A stretch of 64,000 bases of DNA from contig CALKUH010000032.1 of NCBI GenBank assembly GCA_937996795.1, positions 1 through 64,000 on the forward strand. Reading direction: 5' to 3'. Below are positions 7,410 to 16,671 of the stretch, in pieces. The stretch is from an uncultured Verrucomicrobiota bacterium. Its GTDB lineage: Bacteria > Verrucomicrobiota > Kiritimatiellia > CAIVKH01. Position 1 is the first letter of the stretch. The number at the start of each line of letters is the position of its first letter. The translations under genes and the position numbers were made by a program. The notes below the pieces were generated by a model, which saw only the letters and a program-made list of their open reading frames with translations, had not been told where the DNA came from and ran no database searches.

Positions 7410-9668
7410 ATGAAGTCCACTTTGCCGGATGGGGCGGTCAAAGCGATTGTTTATGGGATGCACGGGGCGCCGTTCGATGTGCTGGGCGTCCATACGCACG
7501 AGGGGCGCCAGGTCATCCGGACGTACCAGCCGTTCGCGGCGCAGGTGGATGTGGTGCGCAACGGGACGCCGGCGCGCATGGAGCGCACGCACAAGGACGG
7601 GTTGTTCGAGCTGTTCGTGGAGGGCGTGGAGAAGGGGGCCTATCGCCTGCGCATGACGGGGTTCGACGGTCACGTGTGGGAACTGCACGATCCGTACAGC
7701 TTCCCGCTGCAGATCACCGATTTCGACCAGTACCTCTTCGGCGAGGGCACGCACTACCGCACCTATGAAAAAATGGGCGCGCACCCGATCACGGTGAACG
7801 GCGTCGAGGGCGTGCATTTCGCGGTGTGGGCGCCGAACGCGATCCGCGTGAGCGTCATCGGCAACTTCAATCGCTGGGACGGGCGGCATCATCCGATGCA
7901 GAACCGCGGCACCGGCGTGTGGGAGCTGTTCATCCCCGCGCTGCGGCCGGGCGACCTCTACAAGTTCGAGGTCAAAGGCCACAACGATTACCTCGCGCAA
8001 AAGGCGGACCCGTATGCGTTCGCGTCCGAGCTGCGCCCGCGCACCGCGTCGGTGGTGTGGGACTACCACGCGTACAAGTGGAACGACCAGGCGTGGATGG
8101 AGCAGCGCAAGAAGATCGACTGGTTCAAAAAGCCCGTCAGCATCTACGAGGTGCATCCCGGCTCGTGGCGGCGCGTGACGGACCAGGGCAACCGCTGGCT
8201 GACGTATCGCGAGATGGCGGACACGCTGCTGCCGCACGTGAAGAAACTCGGCTTCACGCACATCGAATTCCTGCCGCTGTCGGAGCATCCGTTCGACGGC
8301 TCGTGGGGCTACCAGACCATCGGCTACTATTCGATCACGTCGCGCTACGGCACGCCGGACGACTTCAAGTATCTCGTGGACCGCTGCCACCAGGAGGGCA
8401 TCGGCGTGATTCTCGACTGGGTGCCCGCGCATTTCCCGAAGGACGGGCACGGGCTGGCGTATTTCGACGGCACGCACCTCTACGAGCACGCCGACCCGCG
8501 CAAGGGCGAGCACCGCGATTGGGGCACGCTGATCTTCAACTACGGCCGCAACGAGGTTCGCTCGTTCCTGCTCTCCAACGCGGTGTTCCTGATGGAGGTG
8601 TACCACATCGACGGCCTGCGCGTGGACGCGGTCGCGAGCATGTTGTACCTCGACTACTCGCGCAATCCGGGCGAGTGGATTCCGAACCAGTTCGGCGGGC
8701 GCGAGAATCTGGAGGCGGTCGAGTTCCTCAAGAAATTCAACGAGCTCGTGCACGGCGAGTATCCCGGCATCCTGACCTTCGCCGAGGAGTCGACCGCGTG
8801 GCCCAAGGTGTCGCGCCCGGTGTACGACGGCGGGCTGGGGTTCGGCCTCAAGTGGAACATGGGCTGGATGCACGACACGCTGCAGTACATCGAGAAGGAT
8901 CCGATCCACCGCCGCTTCCACCACAACAGCCTGACGTTCTCGATGATCTATGCGTTCAACGAGAATTTCATCCTGCCGTTCTCGCACGACGAGGTCGTGC
9001 ACGGGAAGGGCTCGATGCTGAACAAGATGCCGGGCGACTTGTGGCAGAAATTCGCGAACCTGCGGCTGCTGCTCGCCTACATGTATGCGCACCCGGGCAA
9101 GAAGCTGCTCTTCATGGGCGTCGAGATCGGGCAGTGGAACGAGTGGAACTACGCGGAGAGCATGGACTGGCACCTGCTCCAATACGACTCGCACCGCACG
9201 CTCCAGGAGTACATGGGCGCGCTCAACCGGGTGTATGCGGCCCACAAGCCTCTGCATGAAATCGACTTCAGCTGGGAGGGGTTCGAGTGGATCGACCTGC
9301 ACGACCACGACAACAGCATCCTCTCGTTCATGCGCAAGGGCGCGACGCCCGGCGATGCGGTGCTGTGCGTGTTCAACTTCACGCCCGTGGTGCGCACCCA
9401 GTACCGCCTCGGCGTGCCGGCGGCGGGGGAATACGAACTGGTGCTCAATTCCGATTTGAAGGAATTCGGCGGAAGCGACGTGGGCCGCGTGGTGAAGCTC
9501 GCGAGCGAGCCGAAGCGCTGGCACAACCAGGAGCATTCGGTGTGCTTCGCGCTGCCGCCGCTCGCGGCGGTGTTCCTGAAGCCGCGCGTCATCAAGGCGA
9601 TTCCGCCGCCCGCGCCCAAGGCGTCCGCGGTCGCTGCGCCGGTTGCGCCGGTTGTGAAGGAGAGCTGA
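7410..9668 (+). CDS. glgB: 1,4-alpha-glucan branching enzyme GlgB (GH13)
   Basis: A 752-residue GH13/CBM48 branching enzyme that makes the alpha-1,6 branches of glycogen. An N-terminal carbohydrate-binding region (about 1-220) includes VHFAVWAPNAIRVSVIGNFN. The GH13 barrel follows with EVHPGSW, GYQTIGYYSITSRYG, DGLRVDAVASM (nucleophile Asp406) and TFAEESTAWP (acid/base Glu459), and LPFSHDEVVHGKGSM. The ATG at 7410 is chosen because GAGGAG ends six bases upstream; an in-frame GTG/ATG region begins at 7386. The last 30 residues are Pro/Ala/Val-rich and probably disordered. It is the first gene of the glucan locus, behind the TGACAATC repeats. Confidence 0.96.
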   Translation: MKSTLPDGAVKAIVYGMHGAPFDVLGVHTHEGRQVIRTYQPFAAQVDVVRNGTPARMERTHKDGLFELFVEGVEKGAYRLRMTGFDGHVWELHDPYSFPLQITDFDQYLFGEGTHYRTYEKMGAHPITVNGVEGVHFAVWAPNAIRVSVIGNFNRWDGRHHPMQNRGTGVWELFIPALRPGDLYKFEVKGHNDYLAQKADPYAFASELRPRTASVVWDYHAYKWNDQAWMEQRKKIDWFKKPVSIYEVHPGSWRRVTDQGNRWLTYREMADTLLPHVKKLGFTHIEFLPLSEHPFDGSWGYQTIGYYSITSRYGTPDDFKYLVDRCHQEGIGVILDWVPAHFPKDGHGLAYFDGTHLYEHADPRKGEHRDWGTLIFNYGRNEVRSFLLSNAVFLMEVYHIDGLRVDAVASMLYLDYSRNPGEWIPNQFGGRENLEAVEFLKKFNELVHGEYPGILTFAEESTAWPKVSRPVYDGGLGFGLKWNMGWMHDTLQYIEKDPIHRRFHHNSLTFSMIYAFNENFILPFSHDEVVHGKGSMLNKMPGDLWQKFANLRLLLAYMYAHPGKKLLFMGVEIGQWNEWNYAESMDWHLLQYDSHRTLQEYMGALNRVYAAHKPLHEIDFSWEGFEWIDLHDHDNSILSFMRKGATPGDAVLCVFNFTPVVRTQYRLGVPAAGEYELVLNSDLKEFGGSDVGRVVKLASEPKRWHNQEHSVCFALPPLAAVFLKPRVIKAIPPPAPKASAVAAPVAPVVKES

Positions 9669-9678
9669 CACAGGAACG

Positions 9679-10398
9679 ATGTCCATGGGCTCCATGACGA
9701 CCAAGCCGCTGCTGCCGCCGCCGCTGGTGCATGAGTTGAGGGCCCGCTCGTTTGCGCGGCTGTACCGGATGGCGGGCAATCCCGGCAACCGGGGCTTTGG
9801 TCGTTTCCTGCGCCAGCGCATCCAGCTCATCGTCCGGCGCGAGCGCTTCACGGTGGAGAAGGCGATCACCGTCGCATATCTCGGCTCGTATCTCACCGAC
9901 CACATCATCTTTGCCGAAAAGGAGGCCGCGCGCCTGCTGGAAGGCCGCGCGCTGTCCGAGCGGGAGGAACACGAGTTGTGGGAGCGCAACTATGGCGCCG
10001 TCGTGACCAAGCTCATGTCCGAGCTGCCCGACGGGGAGGCGATCGGCGCAGAGCTTGGACGGCTCGACCGCTACACGCTCCTGCCTGCCGTCCTGCATCG
10101 GCGCCGCGCGCGCCACTGGCGGCGCTTGCAGGTGCTGCTTCGCTCGACGCTGGCGGACATGGAAGGCAACATCTCCGAAATTCCCGTGGTCACCCGGATT
10201 CACGACGTGTTGAACAGCGCGCGCACGCCGTCGCGCAAGGCCTTCGGCGTCTGCCTCGCCGCCTCGCTGCTGGCGGACATGGAATGCTGGAGCGCGCACC
10301 TGTCGTGGCCCGACGCGTACCAGAAGGTGATGACGGAGCTGTATCCCGTGCTCCAACGCCACCCCGACGTGCTCGAAAGTATTGTGCATTTGGACTAG
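9679..10398 (+). CDS. Unknown helical protein in the glycogen operon
   Basis: A 239-residue basic, soluble protein with predicted helices throughout and no signal peptide or membrane segment. I do not recognise a family. Segments that could help a search are MAGNPGNRGFGRFLRQRI near residue 30-50, AYLGSYLTDHIIFAEKEAARLL near 70-90 and LADMECWSAHLSWPDAYQKV near 200-220. AGGAACG directly precedes the ATG, supporting this start. It lies ten bases after glgB and 52 bases before glgA, so it is very likely part of the glycogen operon and may act in glucan metabolism or its control. Confidence 0.75.
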   Translation: MSMGSMTTKPLLPPPLVHELRARSFARLYRMAGNPGNRGFGRFLRQRIQLIVRRERFTVEKAITVAYLGSYLTDHIIFAEKEAARLLEGRALSEREEHELWERNYGAVVTKLMSELPDGEAIGAELGRLDRYTLLPAVLHRRRARHWRRLQVLLRSTLADMEGNISEIPVVTRIHDVLNSARTPSRKAFGVCLAASLLADMECWSAHLSWPDAYQKVMTELYPVLQRHPDVLESIVHLD

Positions 10399-10450
10399 GC
10401 TTATCCGGTTAAGTTGATAAAAGTGCGGCCTTCGTTAAAGGGGGACCATC

Positions 10451-11920
10451 ATGTACATCGTACAAATCGCATCGGAATATGCGGGCGTCGCGAAGGTGGG
10501 CGGGCTGGCGGACGTCGTGCAGGGGCTGAGCCGGGAGCTGTCGATCCGCGGGCACCACGTCGAGGTGATCCTGCCGAAGTACGACGTGATGAAGTACGAC
10601 CGCATCTGGGGGTTCACCAAGTGCTACAGCGACCTCTGGGTGCCGTACCACCACTTCTGGGTGCACTGCGACGTGTATTTCGGGTTTGTGGACGGCGTGA
10701 AGTGCTTCTTCATCGAGCCGCATTTCTTCAAGAACTTCTTCAACCGCGGGCTCATCTACGGGCACCAGGATGACCCGGACCGCTTCGCGTTCTTCAGCAA
10801 GGCGGCGCTCGAATTCATGCTGAAGACGAACAAGCACCCGGAAATCATCCATGTGCACGACTGGCAGACGGGCCTCGTGCCGGTGATGCTGTTCGAGACG
10901 TACCGCGGCTTCGGCATGACGCATCCGCGCGTCTGCTACACGATCCACAACATCCACCACCAGGGCGTGACGGGCGAGTTCGTGCTGCGCCAGATCGGCA
11001 TGAACCCCGCGCACTACCTGACGATGGAGCGCCTGCTCGACCCGCGTCACCACGGCGCGGTCAACGTCATGAAGGGCGGCATCGTCTTCTCCAACTTCGT
11101 CACGACCGTGTCGCCGACCTACATGAATGAAATCATGTGGACCGGCCTCGGCCACGGCTTGCAGGGCGTGCTGCAGTACTACCGCGGCAAATGCGGCGGC
11201 GTGCTCAACGGCATCGACTACGGCGAGTGGAATCCCGAGGTGGACCGGTTCATCCCGCACAAGTATTCGATCAACAACCTCGACGGGAAATACCGCAACA
11301 AGGAAGCGCTGCGGAACCGCTTCTGGCTGCGCCAGGAGTACAAGCCCATCGTCGCGGTGGTGAGCCGGCTCGACCAGCAGAAGGGCGTGAACCTGATCCG
11401 CCACGCGATTTTCTACGCGCTCGCCAACAACTGCCAGTTCGTGCTGCTCGGCACGAGCCCCGAGGCGGGCATCAACGCCGACTTCTGGAACCTCAAGCGG
11501 CACCTGAACGACAACCCGGACGTGCACCTCGAGTTGAGCTTCGACGAATACCTGTCGCACCTCATATTCGCCGGGTCCGACATGGTCCTCATCCCCAGCG
11601 CGTTCGAGCCGTGCGGCCTCACGCAGTTGATCGGCTTGAAATACGGCACGGTCCCCGTCGTGCGCCACACCGGTGGCCTCGCCGACACCGTGTTCGACGC
11701 GAACCACGCGCACAAGCCGTACCACGAGCGGAACGGCTATTCCTTCAACGACTTCAACAACGAGGGCCTCGAGTCCGCCCTCCGCCGCGCCATCGGCATG
11801 TGGTTCCACTATCCCCAATACTGGCGCGAACTGATGATGAACGGCATGCGCCAGGACCACTCCTGGAACCACCCCGCCCAGGACTACCTCAACATCTACG
11901 AGCACATCCGCGAGAAGTAA
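10451..11920 (+). CDS. glgA: Glycogen synthase (GT5)
   Basis: A 489-residue GT5 glycogen/starch synthase transferring glucose from an ADP- or UDP-sugar to growing glucan. The N-terminal KVGGLADVV motif (Lys15) binds the nucleotide diphosphate, HDWQTGLVPVML follows near residue 140, and the C-terminal domain has VSRLDQQKGVNLI and SAFEPCGLTQLIGLKYGTVPVVRHTGGLADTV. Length is normal. AAAGGGGG sits seven bases before the ATG. It is downstream of glgB and the unknown helical protein and upstream of GH57 enzymes, consistent with storage-glucan synthesis. Which sugar nucleotide is used cannot be told by eye. Confidence 0.95.
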   Translation: MYIVQIASEYAGVAKVGGLADVVQGLSRELSIRGHHVEVILPKYDVMKYDRIWGFTKCYSDLWVPYHHFWVHCDVYFGFVDGVKCFFIEPHFFKNFFNRGLIYGHQDDPDRFAFFSKAALEFMLKTNKHPEIIHVHDWQTGLVPVMLFETYRGFGMTHPRVCYTIHNIHHQGVTGEFVLRQIGMNPAHYLTMERLLDPRHHGAVNVMKGGIVFSNFVTTVSPTYMNEIMWTGLGHGLQGVLQYYRGKCGGVLNGIDYGEWNPEVDRFIPHKYSINNLDGKYRNKEALRNRFWLRQEYKPIVAVVSRLDQQKGVNLIRHAIFYALANNCQFVLLGTSPEAGINADFWNLKRHLNDNPDVHLELSFDEYLSHLIFAGSDMVLIPSAFEPCGLTQLIGLKYGTVPVVRHTGGLADTVFDANHAHKPYHERNGYSFNDFNNEGLESALRRAIGMWFHYPQYWRELMMNGMRQDHSWNHPAQDYLNIYEHIREK

Positions 11921-11934
11921 GGGCGGGTGAGGAT

Positions 11935-11951
11935 GGTGTCGGGTGTCGGGG
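11935..11951 (+). repeat. Single-arm GGTGTCG array remnant
   Basis: GGTGTCGGGTGTCGGGG lies 14 bases after the glgA stop. It has two to three copies of the GGTGTCR word but no recognisable inverted partner before the GH57 gene, so it looks like a lone arm. Confidence 0.6.
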
Positions 11952-12072
11952 TGCAGTCCATCCGTACCGAAGCCTGAACCTGCTTTCCCTCTTGCCCCGC
12001 GCGGGGGCTACGCGGCATCCTTTTGCGGCGGTGCGGCCATGGGGGCTGGCGCCGGTGGCTTTGGAGGCATTC

Positions 12073-13527
12073 ATGCAAGCAGGCGCGATTCAGGCGGAAA
12101 CCCTTCCCGACATCAGCGGGCAGGAGCAGCAGGTGTACAAGCGGGCGGGCAAGGCGAAGGATGCGTACCGCTCGGCGGGCGGCGTGGATTTCGGGCGGAT
12201 CAAGAGCGCGGCGGCGATTGCGCTGCACATGCAGCAGCCGTTGATCCCGGCGGGCGGCGGCGACCTGCGCACGGCGGCGCTGATCAGCAACCTGAAGTAC
12301 ATGATGGACAACCAGCACATCGGGGACAACCACAACGCCCCGGTGTTCCACTGGTGCTACAAACGCATCGGCGAATTCGTGCCGCAGCTCGTGGGCGAGG
12401 GGAAGCAGCCGCGCGCGATGCTGGAATATTCCGGGTGCCTCTGGCACGGCCTCCTCGGCATGGGCGCGCACGACGTGATCGACGCGTTGCGGCGGATCAC
12501 GGTGGACCCCGCGTACAACCGCTGCGTCGAATGGCTCGGCTGTCCGTGGAGCCATGCCGTCGCGCCGTCCACGCCGCCGCAGGATTTCAAATTGCACGTG
12601 CTCGCGTGGCAGCAGCACTTCGCCGCGCTGTTCGGCTGGGACGCGCTGGAGCGCGTCAAGGGGTTCTCACCGTCGGAGATGGCGTTGCCGAACCAGCCCG
12701 ACGTGGCGCATGCGTTCGTGAAGACGCTGCGCGACTGCGGGTTCACCTGGGTGCTCGTGCAGGAACACACGGTTGAACAGCTGAACGGGCACGGCATCCA
12801 TCAGCGCCACCTGCCGCACCGCCTCGTGGTGCGCAGTTCGAAAGGCGAGGAGGCGTCGATCATCGCGATCATCAAGACGCAGGGCAGCGACACGAAACTC
12901 GTCGCGCAGATGCAGCCGTGGTACGAGGCGAAGAGCCTGGGCCGCTGGGAACTGGCGGGCAAACATGTGCCGCCGCTGGTCACACAGATCGCCGACGGCG
13001 AGAACGGCGGCGTGATGATGAACGAGTTCCCGCACAAGTTCATGGAGGTGGTCCGCGAGTCGTCGCACTCCGAGACGCCGCTGATGAACGGGTCCGAGTA
13101 CCTCGAACACCTGTTCGCGATGGGGATCAAGGAGTCGGACCTGCCAGTCTGCCAGCCGCTGCACCAGCACCGGCTCTGGAGCAAGGTGCAGCCCGGCGTC
13201 GGGCCGGAGAAACTCGCGACGGCGATCGAGGCGTGCAAGAAGGAGGACCACCGCTTCCACATGGAAGGCGGGAGCTGGACGAGCAACATCTCCTGGGTGC
13301 ACGGCTATGACAACGTCCTCGGGCCGATGGAGCAGGCGAGTTCGCTATTCAACGAGAAGGTGCTGAAGAAGGGCGTGCCGACGACCGATCCGCGCTACCG
13401 CAACGCGCTCTATCACCTGCTGGTCAGCCAGACGAGCTGCTACCGCTACTGGGGGCAGGGCCTGTGGACCGACTATGCCCGCGAGATCTGCCGCCGCGTG
13501 ACGGACATCGTAAAGAATGATTTTTAG
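12073..13527 (+). CDS. Glycoside hydrolase family 57 protein
   Basis: A 484-residue GH57-like enzyme of the alpha-amylase/4-alpha-glucanotransferase group. Visible signatures are LEYSGCLWHGLLGMG near residue 117-131, GFSPSEMALPNQPD near 197-210 in the position of the catalytic-nucleophile strand, and ADGENGGVMMNEFPHKF near 311-327. The frame is open far upstream through glgA, but the ATG at 12073 is the start that gives a normal GH57 N-terminus, and GGAGG precedes it by seven bases. No signal peptide, so it acts in the cytoplasm, probably on glycogen or maltodextrins. It is one of three GH57 genes in the locus. Confidence 0.82.
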   Translation: MQAGAIQAETLPDISGQEQQVYKRAGKAKDAYRSAGGVDFGRIKSAAAIALHMQQPLIPAGGGDLRTAALISNLKYMMDNQHIGDNHNAPVFHWCYKRIGEFVPQLVGEGKQPRAMLEYSGCLWHGLLGMGAHDVIDALRRITVDPAYNRCVEWLGCPWSHAVAPSTPPQDFKLHVLAWQQHFAALFGWDALERVKGFSPSEMALPNQPDVAHAFVKTLRDCGFTWVLVQEHTVEQLNGHGIHQRHLPHRLVVRSSKGEEASIIAIIKTQGSDTKLVAQMQPWYEAKSLGRWELAGKHVPPLVTQIADGENGGVMMNEFPHKFMEVVRESSHSETPLMNGSEYLEHLFAMGIKESDLPVCQPLHQHRLWSKVQPGVGPEKLATAIEACKKEDHRFHMEGGSWTSNISWVHGYDNVLGPMEQASSLFNEKVLKKGVPTTDPRYRNALYHLLVSQTSCYRYWGQGLWTDYAREICRRVTDIVKNDF

Positions 13528-13537
13528 CGGTCAGCCC

Positions 13538-13592
13538 CGTTCGCGTGCGCGTTCACGTTCGCGGGGAGCGTGTACGGGCACGTGAACGTGAA
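13538..13592. repeat. Inverted array of a 6-nt word (CGTTCR)
   Basis: The left arm (13538-13563) reads CGTTCG, CGTGCG, CGTTCA, CGTTCG. The right arm (13569-13592) is the reverse complement of TTCACG, TTCACG, TGCCCG, TACACG. TTCACGTTC at 13552-13560 pairs exactly with GAACGTGAA at 13584-13592. The array lies between a GH57 gene and the PLD-family gene and overlaps the candidate GTG starts of the latter. Confidence 0.75.
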
Positions 13593-15297
13593 GTTTGTAT
13601 CCTCCGGCTGGATCGCCGCGTTCGCCTTGTTGATGCTGCAGGGCACGCCGCGTTCCACCGGCGCCGCGGAATCCCCGTTCCGTCCGTTCATGGACGCGGC
13701 GCCGGCATCCGCGACGAATCAGCTCGCGATCGTCAGCGGCGGCCATGAGGCGCTGTTGCTGCGCGTGCATTTGATTCGCGCGGCGCGTCGCAGCATCGAC
13801 ATCCAGACGTTCATCTGGAGCAACGATGAGTGCGGGCGGCTCCTGATGTATGAACTGATCGGGGCCGCGCGGCGCGGAGTGCGCGTGCGGATCATTGCCG
13901 ACCAGCTCGTGTCGGAGAAGGATCCCGCCACGGCGGCGTTCCTGTCACAGGTGCACACGAACCTGGAGATCCGGCATTACCGGCCGGCTTTCGCGCGGCT
14001 TGATCCGTCGCTGCTGCACACCGTGTGGAAGGGGCTGACCCGCTTCCACGACATCAACCAGCGGATGCACAACAAGGTGATGCTGTTCGACGGCGTGGCG
14101 CTGCTCACCGGCGGGCGCAACATCGAGAACACGTATTTCGACCACTCGACGGAGATGAATTTCCGCGACCGCGACGTGCTCGCGATCGGGCCGGTGGCGC
14201 GGCAGGCGGAGGAATCGTTCGAGGCGTTCTGGGGCTACCGCCACACGCATCGCAGCGTCGATCTGGTGGACGTGCGGCGCGCGCGGGAGTCGGGGGCTTT
14301 TCCCCGGTTGGAGACGCGTGAAGACTTCGCGTTCGGGCCCTTCTTTGGCGAACTGGATCGCGAGGTCGGGGACGTCGCGGGGTGGGGCGCGTGGGTGGAG
14401 CGCCACCTGCGGGCGGTGCGCGCGGTGGAGTTCATCGCCGACGCACCGGGCAAGAAGCGCGGACTCCCCCTGACCGAGCAGGCGCGGATTACGCGCACGT
14501 TGAAGCACGTCCTGGAGGGAGCGCGCGCGTCGGTGGTGATGCAGACGCCGTACCTCGTGCTGAGCAAACCGGCGCGAAAATTGTTCAAGCAACTCGGCCG
14601 CCAGTCGCCGCGCGTCCGCATCCGCATTTCCTCCAACAGCTTTGCGTCCACCGACAACCTGCTCGCCTATTCGGCGAACTACCGGTTGCGCGGCGTCTAC
14701 GTGGAGGAGCTGGGCCTCGAGATCCACGAATTCCGCCCGCTGCCCGCCGACTGGCCGGAGCTGTTTCCGCGCTACCCCGTGATGAAGGCGATGGCCGAGG
14801 TCCGCCTGAACGAGGACCGCCAATCGCGCCGGCCCTTCCTGTGCATCCACGCCAAGTCGCTGGTGGTCGATGGCCGCATCGCCTACATCGGGTCCTACAA
14901 CCTCGACCCGCGCTCGGAGAACCTGAACACCGAGGTCGGGTTGCTGGTGGAGGACGAGGCGTTTGCGCGCGCGTTGCAGGCGGAAATCGAGCGCGACATG
15001 GAGGATCGCAACAGTTGGACGATTGGAAAGCGCAAGTTGCCGCTCGGCCTCGGCGTCGTCAATGGGTTGCTGGACGGCGTGTTGTCGTGGAGCCCGGTCG
15101 ATGTCTGGCCGGTCCAGAACACCACGAGTTTCGAGCTTCATCCGGATGGCGAGTACCGGCACCCGCTCGACCCGGAATTCCACCGCCATTACCGCGAGGC
15201 CGGCGCATTTCCCGGCGCGGAAGGCGTGCTTTCAACGAAGGAAATCCTGACGCGCCTCTACAAAGTGGTCGGCGCGCCGCTGACACCGATCTTGTAG
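13570..15297 (+). CDS. Phospholipase D / cardiolipin synthase-like exported protein
   Basis: A protein of about 575 residues with two HKD motifs of the PLD superfamily: MHNKVMLFDGVALLTGGRN near residue 174 and IHAKSLVVDGRIAYIGSYN near residue 427. Cardiolipin synthases and PLD-type hydrolases share this layout. The N-terminus looks like a signal peptide or anchor (SSGWIAAFALLMLQG), placing the catalytic part outside the cytoplasmic membrane. The start is uncertain: in-frame GTG codons lie at 13570, 13582 and 13588, all within an inverted repeat, and none has a clear Shine-Dalgarno. Why it sits inside a glucan locus is unclear; it may simply be a passenger. Confidence 0.82.
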   Translation: MYGHVNVKFVSSGWIAAFALLMLQGTPRSTGAAESPFRPFMDAAPASATNQLAIVSGGHEALLLRVHLIRAARRSIDIQTFIWSNDECGRLLMYELIGAARRGVRVRIIADQLVSEKDPATAAFLSQVHTNLEIRHYRPAFARLDPSLLHTVWKGLTRFHDINQRMHNKVMLFDGVALLTGGRNIENTYFDHSTEMNFRDRDVLAIGPVARQAEESFEAFWGYRHTHRSVDLVDVRRARESGAFPRLETREDFAFGPFFGELDREVGDVAGWGAWVERHLRAVRAVEFIADAPGKKRGLPLTEQARITRTLKHVLEGARASVVMQTPYLVLSKPARKLFKQLGRQSPRVRIRISSNSFASTDNLLAYSANYRLRGVYVEELGLEIHEFRPLPADWPELFPRYPVMKAMAEVRLNEDRQSRRPFLCIHAKSLVVDGRIAYIGSYNLDPRSENLNTEVGLLVEDEAFARALQAEIERDMEDRNSWTIGKRKLPLGLGVVNGLLDGVLSWSPVDVWPVQNTTSFELHPDGEYRHPLDPEFHRHYREAGAFPGAEGVLSTKEILTRLYKVVGAPLTPIL

Positions 15298-15347
15298 AGG
15301 CTTTTTTGATTTCGCCACGGCGCCGGCCCACCGATAAAGTGACCGCC

Positions 15348-16538
15348 ATGCCCAAAACGATTCATCATGCCCTGGTCCTGAATCTCCACCAACCGTGGGG
15401 CAACCTCGACGCGATGCTCGGCGATCCGGTGGAGCAGGAGCGCTGGCACGCGAAGGAGTGTCTCTTCGCCTATGACCGCATCCCGCGCGCCGTGTGGGGG
15501 TGGGAGGACGTGGCGCGCGTGCACCTTGCGCCGTCCGGCACGCTGCTGGAGGCGCTTTCCAACCCTGATTTCCAGTCGCGTGTCTATGGCACGGTGAAGT
15601 GCGGGGACGTGTTGTGGAACTGGCGCAATCCCGCGCTCGACGTCATGGGCACCGGCTATTACCACCCCGTGCTCCCGCTGATCCCGGCGGCGGACCGGCG
15701 CGAGCATATCCAGCGCTGGCTCGGCATCGGGCGGCATTTGTTCGACCGCGGTCGGTTCAACGGGTTCTGGCCGCCGGAGTGCGGATTCTGCATGGAACTG
15801 ATCCCGCTGCTCGCCGAGGCGGGCTACCGCTATGTCATCGTGGACAGCGAGCACATCGTGCCGATGACGCCGATGCGCTGGGAGGAGCTGCGCTACCGCC
15901 CGCACATCGCGAAGTTCGGCGGCGCGGAGATCGTGATCATCCCGCGCGACCGCGAGCTGTCCATCGCGCAGGAAGGCGGCATGGAGGTCGGCTGGTTCCT
16001 GCACGAGGTGAACGAGCGCTGCAAGTGGTGCGACTTCGAGCCGCTCGTGTGCACGGTGACCGACGGTGAGAACGGCGGCTGGTTCCGGAACATCCGGTGG
16101 GAGTCCAATTTCTGGGGCGCATTTTATCACCCGTACCTGCATCAGGTGCGGCACGGCGAGACGAATGTGCGCCCGTCGTTCATCCACGACTATCTCGACA
16201 CGCACGGCGCGCACGGGCAGGTCATCGTGCGCACCGGCGCGTGGAACACCGGGTTCCACCATGGCATCGGGTTCGTCCAGTGGACCGGTTCGCAGATGCA
16301 GCGCGACGCGTGGGCGCGGCTGGCCGACGTGAGCAGGGCCGTGCACGATGCGCGCTGGCGCGCGGGCGAACGCGGCGCGGGGCCCGACGTGTGGCGCGCG
16401 CTCGACGAGGCGCTCTGGCGGTTGCTGCGCGCGGAGACGAGCTGTCACTTTTTCTGGGGCGAGGCGTGGGTGGATCGCGCGCACGCGGGGCTCGACGACA
16501 CGCTGGCCTGGCTCGCGAAGGCTGAGGGGCCGGCATGA
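15348..16538 (+). CDS. Glycoside hydrolase family 57 protein (amylase-like)
   Basis: A 396-residue cytoplasmic GH57 enzyme. The N-terminus HHALVLNLHQPWGNLD carries the family His-Gln-Pro motif. GFWPPECGFCMELIPLLAEAGYRYVIVDSEH near residues 138-168 holds the likely catalytic nucleophile Glu. CTVTDGENGGWFRNIRWE near 230-247 is the conserved region around the acid/base Asp. Length is close to the short GH57 amylase type. The ATG follows the PLD-family stop by 50 bases in the same direction. Substrate is inferred to be a linear or branched alpha-glucan. Confidence 0.85.
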   Translation: MPKTIHHALVLNLHQPWGNLDAMLGDPVEQERWHAKECLFAYDRIPRAVWGWEDVARVHLAPSGTLLEALSNPDFQSRVYGTVKCGDVLWNWRNPALDVMGTGYYHPVLPLIPAADRREHIQRWLGIGRHLFDRGRFNGFWPPECGFCMELIPLLAEAGYRYVIVDSEHIVPMTPMRWEELRYRPHIAKFGGAEIVIIPRDRELSIAQEGGMEVGWFLHEVNERCKWCDFEPLVCTVTDGENGGWFRNIRWESNFWGAFYHPYLHQVRHGETNVRPSFIHDYLDTHGAHGQVIVRTGAWNTGFHHGIGFVQWTGSQMQRDAWARLADVSRAVHDARWRAGERGAGPDVWRALDEALWRLLRAETSCHFFWGEAWVDRAHAGLDDTLAWLAKAEGPA

Positions 16539-16599
16539 GCATGCTCCTTGCGCCGGGCCGCGCCCCTCGTGCGCGACCGCGTCCTTAACTGAAAATAAT

Positions 16600-16628
16600 T
16601 TTACTCCCCCGCGATGCGCCGCTAGACT
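16600..16628 (+). promoter_or_regulatory. Promoter upstream of the DUF4912 gene
   Basis: TTTACT at 16600-16605, a 17-base spacer and TAGACT at 16623-16628. Transcription would start near 16635, leaving a leader of about 37 bases. The element lies in the only AT-richer stretch between two genes of the glucan locus. Confidence 0.5.
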
Positions 16629-16671
16629 GCGCCGAATATTGCCGCGGGGTTTTCTCGTGGCAGCGTGATTT

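Noticed and set aside
7365..9989. Minus-strand ORF of 874 codons opposite glgB
   Set aside because: An antisense shadow of a GC-rich gene; no motif, and glgB on the other strand is unambiguous.
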